64,000 bases of DNA. Source: Rhexocercosporidium sp. MPI-PUGE-AT-0058. Lineage: Eukaryota > Ascomycota > Leotiomycetes > Helotiales. The first letter of the stretch is position 1; each line of letters begins with the position of its first letter. Position numbers and translations under genes: made by a program. This document shows, piece after piece, positions 44,901-53,190 of the stretch. Under the pieces are notes generated by a model that saw only the letters and a list, made by a program, of their open reading frames with translations, had not been told where the DNA came from and did not search any database. Location: NCBI GenBank assembly GCA_020746875.1, contig JAGTJL010000001.1, forward strand, positions 2,418,001-2,482,000, in the 5' to 3' direction.

Positions 44901-47900
44901 TGTCTCTTCTTTCGGGACTGCGATTATGAGACCTGTAGGTGCTCTGGTAGAAATGGACCAAGTCCCTTCCAGGAATCCGGCGATCTGAGCTGCAACGTCT
45001 GGACTGTACAAAAGAGAGAGATTCGCCAAAAGAGCAGACGAAGTTGCAGCATCTTGAGTTGTGATGTCTTGATGTTGGGTATCGATGTCGATAAGCCCAG
45101 TGTATAGTGTCATAGCGATTTGAAGGATGGTTCGTTTTGATAGACCAATTGGCTGGAGATCGTCGTCGATTCCCGTGAACACGTATTGCAGCTGCTGGAA
45201 AGTGAATCCTGCATCCGACATGGTGCTCCATAATTCAATAAGGTCGACAGCTGCAGCGGCGGAATCGAAAGGAGTGATTGAGAGAGTCTGAAACGCGCCC
45301 TTCAGGTTCTCGGGCTTTGTACCGAGAACTCTCGACAACAGAACGTATCGATACATCAGCGACACGCTCTCAAGGGTCAGGTCAGGAGAGTCTCCAAAGA
45401 GGGACTTCAATAAAGCTGTAAGCCCAGCTCTTGTCAAACCGAGCGCGGCCATCAGGATCAAGTTGTGGTTTGCAATCTTTTCCGCTGGAGACTTCATAAG
45501 ATATTGACCGTTGGCATCAGCGACGAAGACTTGATCAACCCCAAGTAGATTGTGGGTTAGAAACAGCTGGCTATACAGGCTCGGTACGCCGGAGGTCGAA
45601 ATTGGTCCCCAAAATGAGAGTAGATTCAGCCAAGGAAGTCCGGTGAGCTCAGCAAGCTTCTTGACTGCGACGAGTTGGTGCAGAAAGTCTGCAGTGATGT
45701 CAGGGGTCTTTTTCCCAGCCTTGTTCTTGACCTTGCATCGTGATTTCGACTTGGTACACGCCTTGTCACAATTGGAGCAGTTGGTTGTGGCTTCGGTACA
45801 GTCCTGTTTCTCGCATGAATAGTGATGGTCGTGGTGATGGCAGCCACAGCGCTGATGGACTTTACCGCTCGGGGGTTTCTTTGATCTGCATCGCGAGCAT
45901 TCCTGCTTCCCGCATTGCCCGTCTCTGCAGCTGTCAACAAAATCTGCCCAGTCCACATCTTCACTATCTTGGACTGTGGCTGGGGTTGGCGGAGTGTCAG
46001 GGCAAGGCGTTGATCCGGGAGTAGTCGGCTGACCAACAGATTTCGGTGTACCCAGGACCTTCAAGGCAACGTCCAGCTCAATGATAGAGCATCCCAGTTT
46101 CCTCCAAAGGCGAATGAAGCGATGGATTTGATCGTATTCTTCTGGGCATAGACAGGTCCCGTCGAGATGGCGAAGGCGATCTTTGCTAATATTGCAGTCA
46201 TCTACTAGATTGACATGATTGCCGGGACCCACGTCAGGTGAGGATAAGACCGAATTATCTCCAATCTGACCCATCTTAGCACCGCCAACAACGACATCAG
46301 TCTGACCATGCTTTTGGTGCCATTCGACCTCCGAGTCTGGAGTGTCGCCAAATGCGACGACGGCTCCATTGATTCGCACCGTCCCGATCTGATGAGCCGA
46401 ATCAGTGTTATCAACGACACTCCCATCGCTCATGACATGACCCAAAATGCTCGAGCTTTTATTTTCCACAAGCTCTGCCTCTCGAGACGGCTTGACCAGA
46501 TTGGACTCCAGAATAACAAGCTTCCCAATTTTCTGGAAGTTTTTCGCAAACCAGATCAACATTTTGTATCTGCGGTGGCAATGGCATGTGCATGGATGAC
46601 GTTCCTTCCCATAATCTGCAGTCTTCGACTGGTTCGCGGATTGCTGGCTGTCACAGCAGTTGCAATTTCCACTATATCGCGCGCACTCAACGTGATCAGC
46701 AACAGCTTCTTGGTCAAACAGATATGTGATGTCAGTTGCCTTTAGTCGGCGAAGCAGGAGCTGCCAGTTTGGCCCCAACAGAAAATCAACCAGTGGCTCG
46801 TACTGGTCAAGTTTGTGATGATGATGACAGCCGCTGACTGTTGGCTTGACTAGTTGCAGGAGATATTTGTAAGTTAGGCGAATGGATTTCAATATGACAT
46901 TGTCCCGGCCCTTTGGCATATTGGGGTTGATAAAATCCGTTCGGAGGAGGTCAACAAGATCCGAGTAAGCGATTCCAGTACGTGGAAGGAATTGTGCTTT
47001 GACAAATGTCAATCCTGTCTTCGTGGTCTCACTGATATCCAACATATCTGCGGTTGAGGCGTAATCAATCCCCCAATACTCATAATCTGGCTTCACTCCA
47101 ATGCGCTCTTTGTAGATCTCGGGATCCGTGACTGATCCGTACCTGATATCGAAGTATTCTTTGGTCCAAAAAGCTTCCTTGGTCAGAATAATATACTCTT
47201 CTTCGGTGAGGAGCAGGCGCTCCGCATCATCGGCTCGCGAAAGCGCAAGTTCATGCAAGACTGTAAGTCGAGCTTGATTTTCTGCGGTGATCGGTTTCGC
47301 CAAAATTGTGCTCTGCTTTTTGCGAGTCCAGTTGCTCTCGCCAATCCGGCGATCTGACTTCAAGTCGCCAGTATCGTCTTCACTTGACGAGGATGAGGAT
47401 TCTCCAGAAGAACCAGATGAGCTCGAAGAATCAACCTTGGTGGAACTTGTGGAGTCAGGAATAGTTGACGTCTGTGGCTGGTAAGGGCGACGGAATACGA
47501 GACCCAATTCGGCTCTACTTGTGTGCAAAAAATCGAGGAACAGACGAATAGCCTCAACAGGCTGATGGAAAGGCAGTTTTGTTGACGGGTAGGCTGCGTT
47601 CTTCAGGATGCAGTAGGCTGTATCATTGGTATGCTGAGGCTGCGCCAGAAGCTCCTGTTGACTGCCACCAAGCCCCTCCTGATTCGTTTCGGCGTTGAAA
47701 ACGTTCAACGTCACCTGACCATCTCCTGAAGCAGCAAGTTTGGCCATATTGACTATCAAAGACTCCATGACTTCGTTTGCAAGATCGATATAAGGCATGA
47801 CGGTCTTGGTGTTGGCACATGTGAGCTCCAAGTCGGCAAGATCTGGTCGGCGGCGGAGAAGCACTGCCAGGGGAGTGTTTGCGTATCCTAATGTTCCGTC

Positions 47901-49043
47901 GGTTTCAAGGTTATTGTTCCGCAAGTACTGAAGCAACTCGACAAAATAGGCCGCTGGGCTTGTTACAGAGTTGCAGTCATCACAGGCACAAGTATCTAGC
48001 GGACCAAACAATTGCTCGAGATCTATCGGTTCTGGCAATACTTTCGCAGCGTTTTTGGCTTTCTCGACTCGCTGGACGCGAGAATCTGTCCCATCAATGG
48101 CTGCCACGCCCGACCCGCGGACTGTCTGAAGCAAAGTTGTGAGAGCAAGATCATTTCTAATAACGATGTTGGTGGCATGGGCATGGACGTCCTTTGCGAT
48201 ATCTTCTCCGCCAAGTTTGTCAGCGAAGTTGGCGACAAAATTTGCTGCCGGAATTTGTGATACCGCGTGCGCCGAGGTCAACCCCGAGTTGACCAGTCCC
48301 GGTATGGCTTCAGGTGTGTGAGAAAGTGCCTGCGTCCGCTGCAGCATCTTCAAAGATGAGACCACACCAGGTCGAACGTGATCCGGGATGCTAGCCATGG
48401 CACTCGGGTCTTTCGTCGCAGTAACAACACTCGTATCACGGATATTGAAATCCGGATTCTCTTCAAAAAACTGCACCACCCCATCGTGTATTGGGTTTTT
48501 GGGTGGCTCCTGGCTGGTGCTATTGGTAGCGGCTGGCGGTGAATCTGAACCAATTTTGATCTCCTTGTCCTTCAGCATCCGAGCTACTGCAGCTGATGGC
48601 TCGCGGTGGAACAATTTCCTCTGGAAGGCTATCACCTCTCTTGGCGGGTTTGGTGGGGTTGTAGGGGCTCCGACGGTCCTGGTTCCATGAAGGCTTGCGT
48701 TTCCTGAAGCAGAGCCTGTGGTTTTGCCCCTTTCTGACATCTCCACAAGCCTTTGAGTGCTGTAGGTATTGGCAATATCTCTCAGTGACATGACTCCTGG
48801 GTCCGCGATAAGACCACGGCTGAGTCCCTCATCATGGTCCGAAAGGTCGGCAATCAAATTTGCAACGTGGACTTTTCTCAACTGCTCGGGGGTCCATTTG
48901 GTTGAAGAAGAAGGTGCCGTAACGTATTTGGGAGCCGAACCATTGATATGGTCCAGAATAGGAGTAAGATCTGGCGCGACAGACTTCAGGAAGTCCACAC
49001 GATGTGGTTCAAGTCTGGGTATGCTATCTCCGTTTGAAGCCAT
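38958..49043 (-). CDS. Tc (insecticidal toxin complex) A-subunit-like giant protein, intronless
   Basis: A single uninterrupted 10,086-bp frame, 3361 aa. Bacterial TcA subunits form a pentameric shell and channel that injects a TcB/TcC cocoon payload. Visible in order: N-terminal helical shell with the VRP1-type segment TSPAAYFVELLQYL (residues about 360-375); a Ser/Asp/Glu-rich spacer (about 530-560); Cys/His-rich insertions at about 736-828 and 1037-1105; a beta-rich PA14-like part (about 1600-1700); the neuraminidase-like region (about 2020-2250); a long coiled-coil pore region with SALYYQAYTTTYDIARKAE (about 2950-2970); and a C-terminal TcB-binding-type domain. It is longer than the usual 2300-2500 aa. 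No signal peptide is seen. All multi-exon neighbours contrast with its lack of introns, suggesting transfer from bacteria. No TcB or TcC gene is present here. Divergent from the gene starting at 49750. Confidence 0.85.
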   Translation of the reverse strand: MASNGDSIPRLEPHRVDFLKSVAPDLTPILDHINGSAPKYVTAPSSSTKWTPEQLRKVHVANLIADLSDHDEGLSRGLIADPGVMSLRDIANTYSTQRLVEMSERGKTTGSASGNASLHGTRTVGAPTTPPNPPREVIAFQRKLFHREPSAAVARMLKDKEIKIGSDSPPAATNSTSQEPPKNPIHDGVVQFFEENPDFNIRDTSVVTATKDPSAMASIPDHVRPGVVSSLKMLQRTQALSHTPEAIPGLVNSGLTSAHAVSQIPAANFVANFADKLGGEDIAKDVHAHATNIVIRNDLALTTLLQTVRGSGVAAIDGTDSRVQRVEKAKNAAKVLPEPIDLEQLFGPLDTCACDDCNSVTSPAAYFVELLQYLRNNNLETDGTLGYANTPLAVLLRRRPDLADLELTCANTKTVMPYIDLANEVMESLIVNMAKLAASGDGQVTLNVFNAETNQEGLGGSQQELLAQPQHTNDTAYCILKNAAYPSTKLPFHQPVEAIRLFLDFLHTSRAELGLVFRRPYQPQTSTIPDSTSSTKVDSSSSSGSSGESSSSSSEDDTGDLKSDRRIGESNWTRKKQSTILAKPITAENQARLTVLHELALSRADDAERLLLTEEEYIILTKEAFWTKEYFDIRYGSVTDPEIYKERIGVKPDYEYWGIDYASTADMLDISETTKTGLTFVKAQFLPRTGIAYSDLVDLLRTDFINPNMPKGRDNVILKSIRLTYKYLLQLVKPTVSGCHHHHKLDQYEPLVDFLLGPNWQLLLRRLKATDITYLFDQEAVADHVECARYSGNCNCCDSQQSANQSKTADYGKERHPCTCHCHRRYKMLIWFAKNFQKIGKLVILESNLVKPSREAELVENKSSSILGHVMSDGSVVDNTDSAHQIGTVRINGAVVAFGDTPDSEVEWHQKHGQTDVVVGGAKMGQIGDNSVLSSPDVGPGNHVNLVDDCNISKDRLRHLDGTCLCPEEYDQIHRFIRLWRKLGCSIIELDVALKVLGTPKSVGQPTTPGSTPCPDTPPTPATVQDSEDVDWADFVDSCRDGQCGKQECSRCRSKKPPSGKVHQRCGCHHHDHHYSCEKQDCTEATTNCSNCDKACTKSKSRCKVKNKAGKKTPDITADFLHQLVAVKKLAELTGLPWLNLLSFWGPISTSGVPSLYSQLFLTHNLLGVDQVFVADANGQYLMKSPAEKIANHNLILMAALGLTRAGLTALLKSLFGDSPDLTLESVSLMYRYVLLSRVLGTKPENLKGAFQTLSITPFDSAAAAVDLIELWSTMSDAGFTFQQLQYVFTGIDDDLQPIGLSKRTILQIAMTLYTGLIDIDTQHQDITTQDAATSSALLANLSLLYSPDVAAQIAGFLEGTWSISTRAPTGLIIAVPKEETVLAAKLKYADGENPTLQSTGLLTPDETAKVKRLSTNPQWSAAVDRLAKFAATFLRKTLAGVFPPETESTAKDVLLVGDVIPAPSDPNVDTLATAPKKRLFFLSYFIPFLRRKLADKLTIDTVASATSLDPVIASNLLTSVITVAPTIPSGQPPVSAMEALQSIRNDPKSATGFTGYLVADTSDVYTFAARSDAQPPDMSLDSFRVAFSVHSDDDEPSDVWSSEPMALEGGKLYSIDLKEGLEPKNFMWKTDRTAFATIPSSSLIGNHVQDATAKTLTLIFKCAIVINGFSLTSDEVMYLRAHGPDFGNPTVAPATSQENFDWNHLSLPLWKRLADYSKLKSSLPKLGLPLVDLFKKMNGPDAAKQDGKSLAKIISTYTLWDEDDLVQLTDDTHFNVAKAANFTNERWLLKLQVALGVHNKVGVDIDLLFNWAQPRIDFWKMRDIRDSIRVAIRAQMKLSDWEAAIKPTFDKLRQLQSDALTAYLINHPTLKNNGAVAIVDADSLFEFLLIDNQMCPCMETARLKQATSSVQLFVQRCMLGLEPEVITQKLDRERWNWMQRYRVWEANRKVFLWPENWIEPSLRDDKSPIYLQLESELHQKDLDKSSVMDILKTFLFNLDEIGNLEADAVFVDEATKTPTDVTRPGKVHFFARTRGTPYKFYYRTYDLSSQVWQAWQDMAVDIPRYEVEKPQKGEAPGGGPAASGPSIIKSGGFYLAPFKYNSRLMVAIPHLRKVTLPAAVPHSKISDMATNMDADESNPDEIWEIKMGISELRNGRWTPKQITSESITEISHPNPLPPIGAYKFVSHQHDKVVYIDVYRLSFDATKTDPLIEANPSAVGRFTFTGNHFGVDMNGAQDIAGEKMPWSDFHFQGEKPTIPPKNSAPDTSIRIMYPLQRNDAGEFLYEQDAYVKYPFDDSLGESRVRYGGKPEEESFNHPFVHDLLDTAWRTDNMDDLFGYFDSKRKGSIDSTMTSDAFGIGQTPTTSGAELNELNRPYSLYNWELGFHAPLTIVDRLLQNQQFDLALDMMHYIFDPLTKGVSQTAPSNTDSSRCWKWPPFQNINGVTEGVQKLLISLVPNAAAPPNGQITQWRENPFNPHLLARLRPVSYMKFVVVKYINILIAYGDYYFRQNTLEMIPMAIQCYVMSSHLFGKPPQKIPFRGTKQVQTYKSLLNTWDAFSNALVQMEVLFPFSVNQSAGAVGVVNGEVKLANIFGLATAQYFCIPDNPDLRALRDLIDDRLFKIRHCQDISGVERKLPLYEPPIDPGLLVAAQAAGLSLSSVLNDLNSPLPNFRFRPLLKQAIKMCEQLKEFGTALLVAKERKDCESLLSLKQGHESVIHGLVMDQKKLNLEETKKAVEGLQQSRKAPEYRMKQNLQQLGEDLGTIPSMGDAESEFKELVTQIEAPVVESGIKLIAAEKEMLQKLGQSLDLQPLINSIETIASELHALPVLNNHASPFGVGIAACFGPPNIAKGIQGASKAYKAVSDFMAAQSEKISKVQGFKHTNTARVKEVNSTGHELKTIDKQIVTHQVRVAVHEADITAHEKVISNSKDVQDFLTSKYTSTELYTWVDQEVSALYYQAYTTTYDIARKAEAAFRYERGLPATSNPPPFIKFGYWEPQNSGFLCGERLLLSLKELESAHQESRGHDFEITKHVSLRAINPLQLLRLRGDAVAEFAVPEILFDMDFPGHYGRRLKSVSVSILPRAGSEPSPFDNFNCMLRLTAHKFRNTGIVKGKTDYLEKTDADDLRFSSVSHVPIEAIATSSPLQDSGVFELSFSDATERFLPFEGAGAISSWRLEFNDTFRGFDYDSIADVVLSLKYTSLDGGRKLRDAANGAVTDYIKSIADLSDSEGLYAVFDVPHDFPVEWAAATGDAATHKLALNALNTRLPAYTKGHAADRIQTRDVWVITDKALASGDVSVRQGATVIGFSRADGKVGNGLNALHSTDGPIALKDWVVAAGDSVMGAKEMWIVVRYSLKP

Positions 49044-49749
49044 GTTGGGAAAGAGTCTGACTCAGTCTCAAAGTCTTGTGCGTATTTTGTAAAATGGAAA
49101 GCTGGCAAGTTGAACTGTTAGGAAGGTCTTTTAACCGTCGTCTCGAGGGCATTCCGTCAGTCATACCAGTCGTCGTCGTCTTGGGGGCCATGCCGAGTAG
49201 TCCACAATGAGGGGCTGCGTTGCCTTTTCCGAAGCAGTGCATCTAGAGGCGTTGAAGCTGAACCCATTGTATAACATGATTAATTCTTTTTGGGTGGTGT
49301 GATGATCAGGTCCAAAAGCCTCGTTTGCGGAGAGTTGTGTTGGAATTGGTTGACGATGGACAGCGGGAAATTCCCTCGAGTCAACCTTCTGAGCAACGGG
49401 CGCTTGGACCACCCCTCCTGAGCCCTGAACCGATCCAACTCGTCGCCTACTCGTCGCCCTGGTCACACCACCACCTTACTCAAACCATCATGAACTGTGT
49501 GTGGTATGGTCCCAAGCCAACGTACTGCCAGTCATAGATGAGGGTGCGAGAATAATCCTGGTCTTGTGTTTGAAACTCGGAAAAATGGCGTTCAGCTGGA
49601 GACGCACGCCCATCCGTCGGGCTGACAAACTTCTCCAGCTGTCCCAATCCCGAACACTGGCAGCAAAGGCCAAGGCAACCTGGAGACATATCTCAAAGAC
49701 TCAGCAACCCTATATTTGATGCTCCCAAGACAAGAGGACAATTCATACA
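49044..49749. promoter_or_regulatory. Shared divergent promoter region of the toxin-like gene pair
   Basis: 706 bp between two start codons on opposite strands. Short frames here are shadows without features. No TATA box or known factor site stands out. The arrangement would allow co-expression of both genes. Confidence 0.55.
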
Positions 49750-52700
49750 ATGGCGGGCAATCAGGATGAGCAGAGTAGTTTGACACTCGTCAGTGTCAAA
49801 GAAAACGAGAACGAAGTACCGGGACTCCAAGGGAAAGAAACAAGCTCTGCCATATTTCCGCAAGCCAAACTTCCAAATGAAGCGTTTATCGGTGGGGACG
49901 GGGTCTCCAGTAAAGACCTGAGAAGCTTTACAGATGCAGCCTCCGATTCGGCTCAGGGAAACAAAGAGTGGTGGTGGACGGCGGGGGTGTTCGGACGAGA
50001 GACGAACTATGGCTGCTCTTGCTCGATGTCAACCTTCAGACCAAAGGTCAGACCCGGTGATTATTCGAGACTAACGACTTTCGTTGCCAACGATGATAAC
50101 TCCCATCCGGAGCAGTCAATCCAAGCCGGTTGGATTCGAGGAGTATCTGGGGAAGATTCGGATCTCTGCCAGGTCTTTGTCTATTTCAGCACAGCTGGGT
50201 CAACAGGTGCCTCGGCCAACAATGTCCAAGGATGGAATGATGAAGTGACGGGTTGGGTTCAAGCTACTGGAGCATTTCGTCCTGGGCACGATGTCATTCT
50301 AGCTTCACGTATCGACGGCCTACAAGGCTCACTCGATCTCAAAATTCAGCTTACAGGCGATCGATGGAATTTGCGAATGAATGGCAATGTCATCGGCTAT
50401 TATCCAACGTCTCTCTTCGCAGTGAATGCCCCAGATCAGAAGGAGACTCTCGCCGACCATGCAACTCGCGTTGGTTTCTTTGGTCAGGTTTACGATGCTA
50501 GCTCTGATGGAATGACTCCAACACGGATGGGCAGCGGCAAATACCCAGACGAGGGCTTCGGAAAGAGTGCGTACATTTCCAAGGTGCAGTACCAACCTTC
50601 ACCGTCAAACAAAAACGCTACAATGTCGGATGCTGATGCCTCTTGGCTTCAAATCAATGACGATCCAATGCGCTATGAGTGCCGTGTTTCTTGGAAATCT
50701 ACTTCATGGTGGCGCAGCTACATGTATCTTGGCGGCCCGGGCTGCGACGACATAGGATGGTCGTCTTGGGAGAGTGCGGGAGGGATATTCGGCCCAGGAA
50801 CGCCGGTCACATCCATTTCTGACCCAGGCACGCCTGTCACGTCGATTTCAAGGAACTCCGCTGTGATAGACCTATTTGTTGTTGGCAAAGATGGCAAAGT
50901 CTACAATTCTTTTTGGTGGAATGAGAATTGGAGTGCGTTCAACGACAATTGGAGGAAACTCGATTGGGGCGGCAACGAGAAATTTCTCGTCGGCAGCAGA
51001 ATTGCAGCGGTGGCACGAAGTCCCGGGAATCTCGATATATTCGTCATTGGTGAAGATTTCAAAATATACACTGCGTGGTGGTCCGAAGGCCACGACTGGA
51101 GTGGGTACCGGAACATTAGCGGCGACAATGTATTTCCAAATCCTCAGGTTGCGGCCATCTCGAGAAAACTAGGGCAGCTTGACGTTTTCGTCCTGAGTGG
51201 AGGGGTTGTCTCTTACTCTCACTGGAGTCAACTCGGGCCCAATTCTGTCATTGACTGGACAGGCATCCATCAGGCTTGGGATTCTTTGGGTGCTGTTCCT
51301 TCTACCCTCGGTTCTTTCCTGGGTACAGGTGTGGTCAATATGCAGGTGGTGTCTCGATCTCCAGAAACCATGCAATTCTTCATATCAGGAGCGGACACGG
51401 ATGGGAGTGCAGCTGTCCTCTGGAACACCTGGAGCGTAGGGCCTAGCACTACATATGGGACATGGAGTAGCTTCGGATCTATTGGTCAGCCTTCAAGCCT
51501 CTTTGCGGGCTCTCGTGTTGCCGCAGTAGCACGAGGCCCCGATCGAATTGATGTTTTCGTCATAAACATTGACTTTTTCGTGTATACATCCCACTGGGAT
51601 AAATCAAGTGATACTTGGTCAGGCACTGAAGACAAGTGGAAAAAGATCGGCCCAAAACACCTCTTGGTTAATCCTATTCAATACTTCAACGTCATTTCCG
51701 TGTCTCGGAAGCCTTCATGTATGGACTTATTCGCAACGACCCTTGATGGGGAGGTTTACACAGCATCAATCGACGAGTCCTTGCGGGACGCGAAATGGTC
51801 TAAATGGCAGGCTTTGGGCGGAAAGGGATTCATCAACCTTCCATCGACACTCGATTTGGGTTTCTGTGCGGTCTCGCGCAACCATCAGACCTTGGCAGTC
51901 ATAGGCTGTGGTCTGAACAGCAAGCTCTGGGTTACCGAGTGGCTCGACCCCGCCTGTGGACCTCGTCCCTTTTACTGCATGGCACACAACCCAGATACCA
52001 TGAACACGGATCCAGCTAAAGACGACGCCACATTGTGTCTCCAGAAAGGCGCAAACTGTCTGGGGCCAGATGTGAATCGTAGCGAGGAGAGCGGGAAACT
52101 GGTTATCTCCCATGGCGGGAAGGCTGGCAATAATCTAGGACATGATACGGATCCGGACTTGGTGTCGTATCTACAGCATCTACGAACATTGGCAGAAACT
52201 AACCCTCAGTTTTCACTTATTGCGTTCGACTGCAAGGAGCAGGCTTACCTACCGAAAAATGGCCCTGACGGAGGCGGAGACTTTGGCAATGACGTACTCA
52301 CGGCCATCCGAAACAATTTGACCAAATTCGTCCCCATAACCATTGTCATCAGCGTAGCTCAGCTCACAGGAGTAAGTGCCTTCGACAAGATCCAATACAA
52401 ACTCGGGCCTAACGAATACATTGCCATTGATCAAGTCGGAGACACAGATGGCATAGCCCAAGTCATCAAGAACCTTGCCGTTCCAGCGCGGTATCAAGGA
52501 CTTTACGGATACGGAAATACGTTGCAGTTGCCAATACCGATCCCAGAATTGGACCCTCGCATTCGGTACTCCATCGAATACGCCGTAGGCTTACGGACCG
52601 CGTATGGCAACTTTTGCGGTGTGTACGAGTGGACGACCGATAATGTTGATTATCTGCGCGAGTACATCCGCATAGGCGCGGACGGGGTGATGTCGAACTT

Positions 52701-53190
52701 TGAAAGTCATTTCCCGGAGAATTTTCCTCCGTCCAAGCCGCCTGCGCTGAGGGAGCTTGTTCAGATAGTCAACACAGACCGTGTGATGAGGAGGATGGTT
52801 CGAATGGCGAGTCGAGGAGATCGGATTACCCCAGCCCCGGGATATCTGCTTATCGTCACCACTGGAGCAGTGGGAGCAGAGGGTACTGATGCATTCCTTA
52901 CCTTTGTGCTACGCGGCGAGCTGGGCATGGCTAAGAAGACTGTTGATTCGTCTTATCAAGGCAGAATGGAGAGTGGAGCTACCGACTATGTCGTTATCCA
53001 GAGCCGGGATCTTGGCAAGTTGATTGACATCACGGTTTACAATGACATGAGCAGAAGTGTATTGGGCAATAGCGCTTGGAATTGTGGCACTATATGGGTC
53101 GTGAGTAGGAGGTACGGCTCTGATGCTCAAGCGACGTTTGGGCTTGACATCAAGTACGTCCCGATCACGAGGCCGTTGTTTTATATTTGA
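49750..53190 (+). CDS. Neprosin-like / PLL beta-propeller / SMase D-like phosphodiesterase / PLAT fusion protein, intronless
   Basis: One uninterrupted frame, 1146 aa, no signal peptide or membrane segment. Residues 75-285 resemble the neprosin C-terminal domain (SIQAGWIRG; NGNVIGYYPTSLF). Residues 365-735 contain repeated IDLFVVGKDGKVY / LDIFVIGEDFKIY / IDVFVINIDFFVY units, a PLL-type (fucose-lectin-like) beta-propeller. Residues 735-1000 look like a sphingomyelinase D/GDPD-type TIM barrel: an early His in CMAHNPDT, GANCLGPDV, ISHGG, FDCK, YEWTTD and GADGVMSNF. The expected first acidic metal ligand before PDV is Gly. Residues 1030-1120 match a PLAT/LH2 lipid-binding domain (TTGAVGAEGTDAF, DLGKLIDITVYND). 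The set suggests a lectin-guided, membrane-acting toxin-like enzyme; activity is unproven. It is divergent from the Tc-like gene. Confidence 0.8.
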   Translation: MAGNQDEQSSLTLVSVKENENEVPGLQGKETSSAIFPQAKLPNEAFIGGDGVSSKDLRSFTDAASDSAQGNKEWWWTAGVFGRETNYGCSCSMSTFRPKVRPGDYSRLTTFVANDDNSHPEQSIQAGWIRGVSGEDSDLCQVFVYFSTAGSTGASANNVQGWNDEVTGWVQATGAFRPGHDVILASRIDGLQGSLDLKIQLTGDRWNLRMNGNVIGYYPTSLFAVNAPDQKETLADHATRVGFFGQVYDASSDGMTPTRMGSGKYPDEGFGKSAYISKVQYQPSPSNKNATMSDADASWLQINDDPMRYECRVSWKSTSWWRSYMYLGGPGCDDIGWSSWESAGGIFGPGTPVTSISDPGTPVTSISRNSAVIDLFVVGKDGKVYNSFWWNENWSAFNDNWRKLDWGGNEKFLVGSRIAAVARSPGNLDIFVIGEDFKIYTAWWSEGHDWSGYRNISGDNVFPNPQVAAISRKLGQLDVFVLSGGVVSYSHWSQLGPNSVIDWTGIHQAWDSLGAVPSTLGSFLGTGVVNMQVVSRSPETMQFFISGADTDGSAAVLWNTWSVGPSTTYGTWSSFGSIGQPSSLFAGSRVAAVARGPDRIDVFVINIDFFVYTSHWDKSSDTWSGTEDKWKKIGPKHLLVNPIQYFNVISVSRKPSCMDLFATTLDGEVYTASIDESLRDAKWSKWQALGGKGFINLPSTLDLGFCAVSRNHQTLAVIGCGLNSKLWVTEWLDPACGPRPFYCMAHNPDTMNTDPAKDDATLCLQKGANCLGPDVNRSEESGKLVISHGGKAGNNLGHDTDPDLVSYLQHLRTLAETNPQFSLIAFDCKEQAYLPKNGPDGGGDFGNDVLTAIRNNLTKFVPITIVISVAQLTGVSAFDKIQYKLGPNEYIAIDQVGDTDGIAQVIKNLAVPARYQGLYGYGNTLQLPIPIPELDPRIRYSIEYAVGLRTAYGNFCGVYEWTTDNVDYLREYIRIGADGVMSNFESHFPENFPPSKPPALRELVQIVNTDRVMRRMVRMASRGDRITPAPGYLLIVTTGAVGAEGTDAFLTFVLRGELGMAKKTVDSSYQGRMESGATDYVVIQSRDLGKLIDITVYNDMSRSVLGNSAWNCGTIWVVSRRYGSDAQATFGLDIKYVPITRPLFYI
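49779..49800 (+). other. 9-bp perfect inverted repeat just inside the coding region
   Basis: TTTGACACT and AGTGTCAAA separated by four bases, 29 bp after the start codon. In the mRNA it could form a hairpin near the start site, or in DNA a dyad binding site. It may be chance. Confidence 0.4.
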
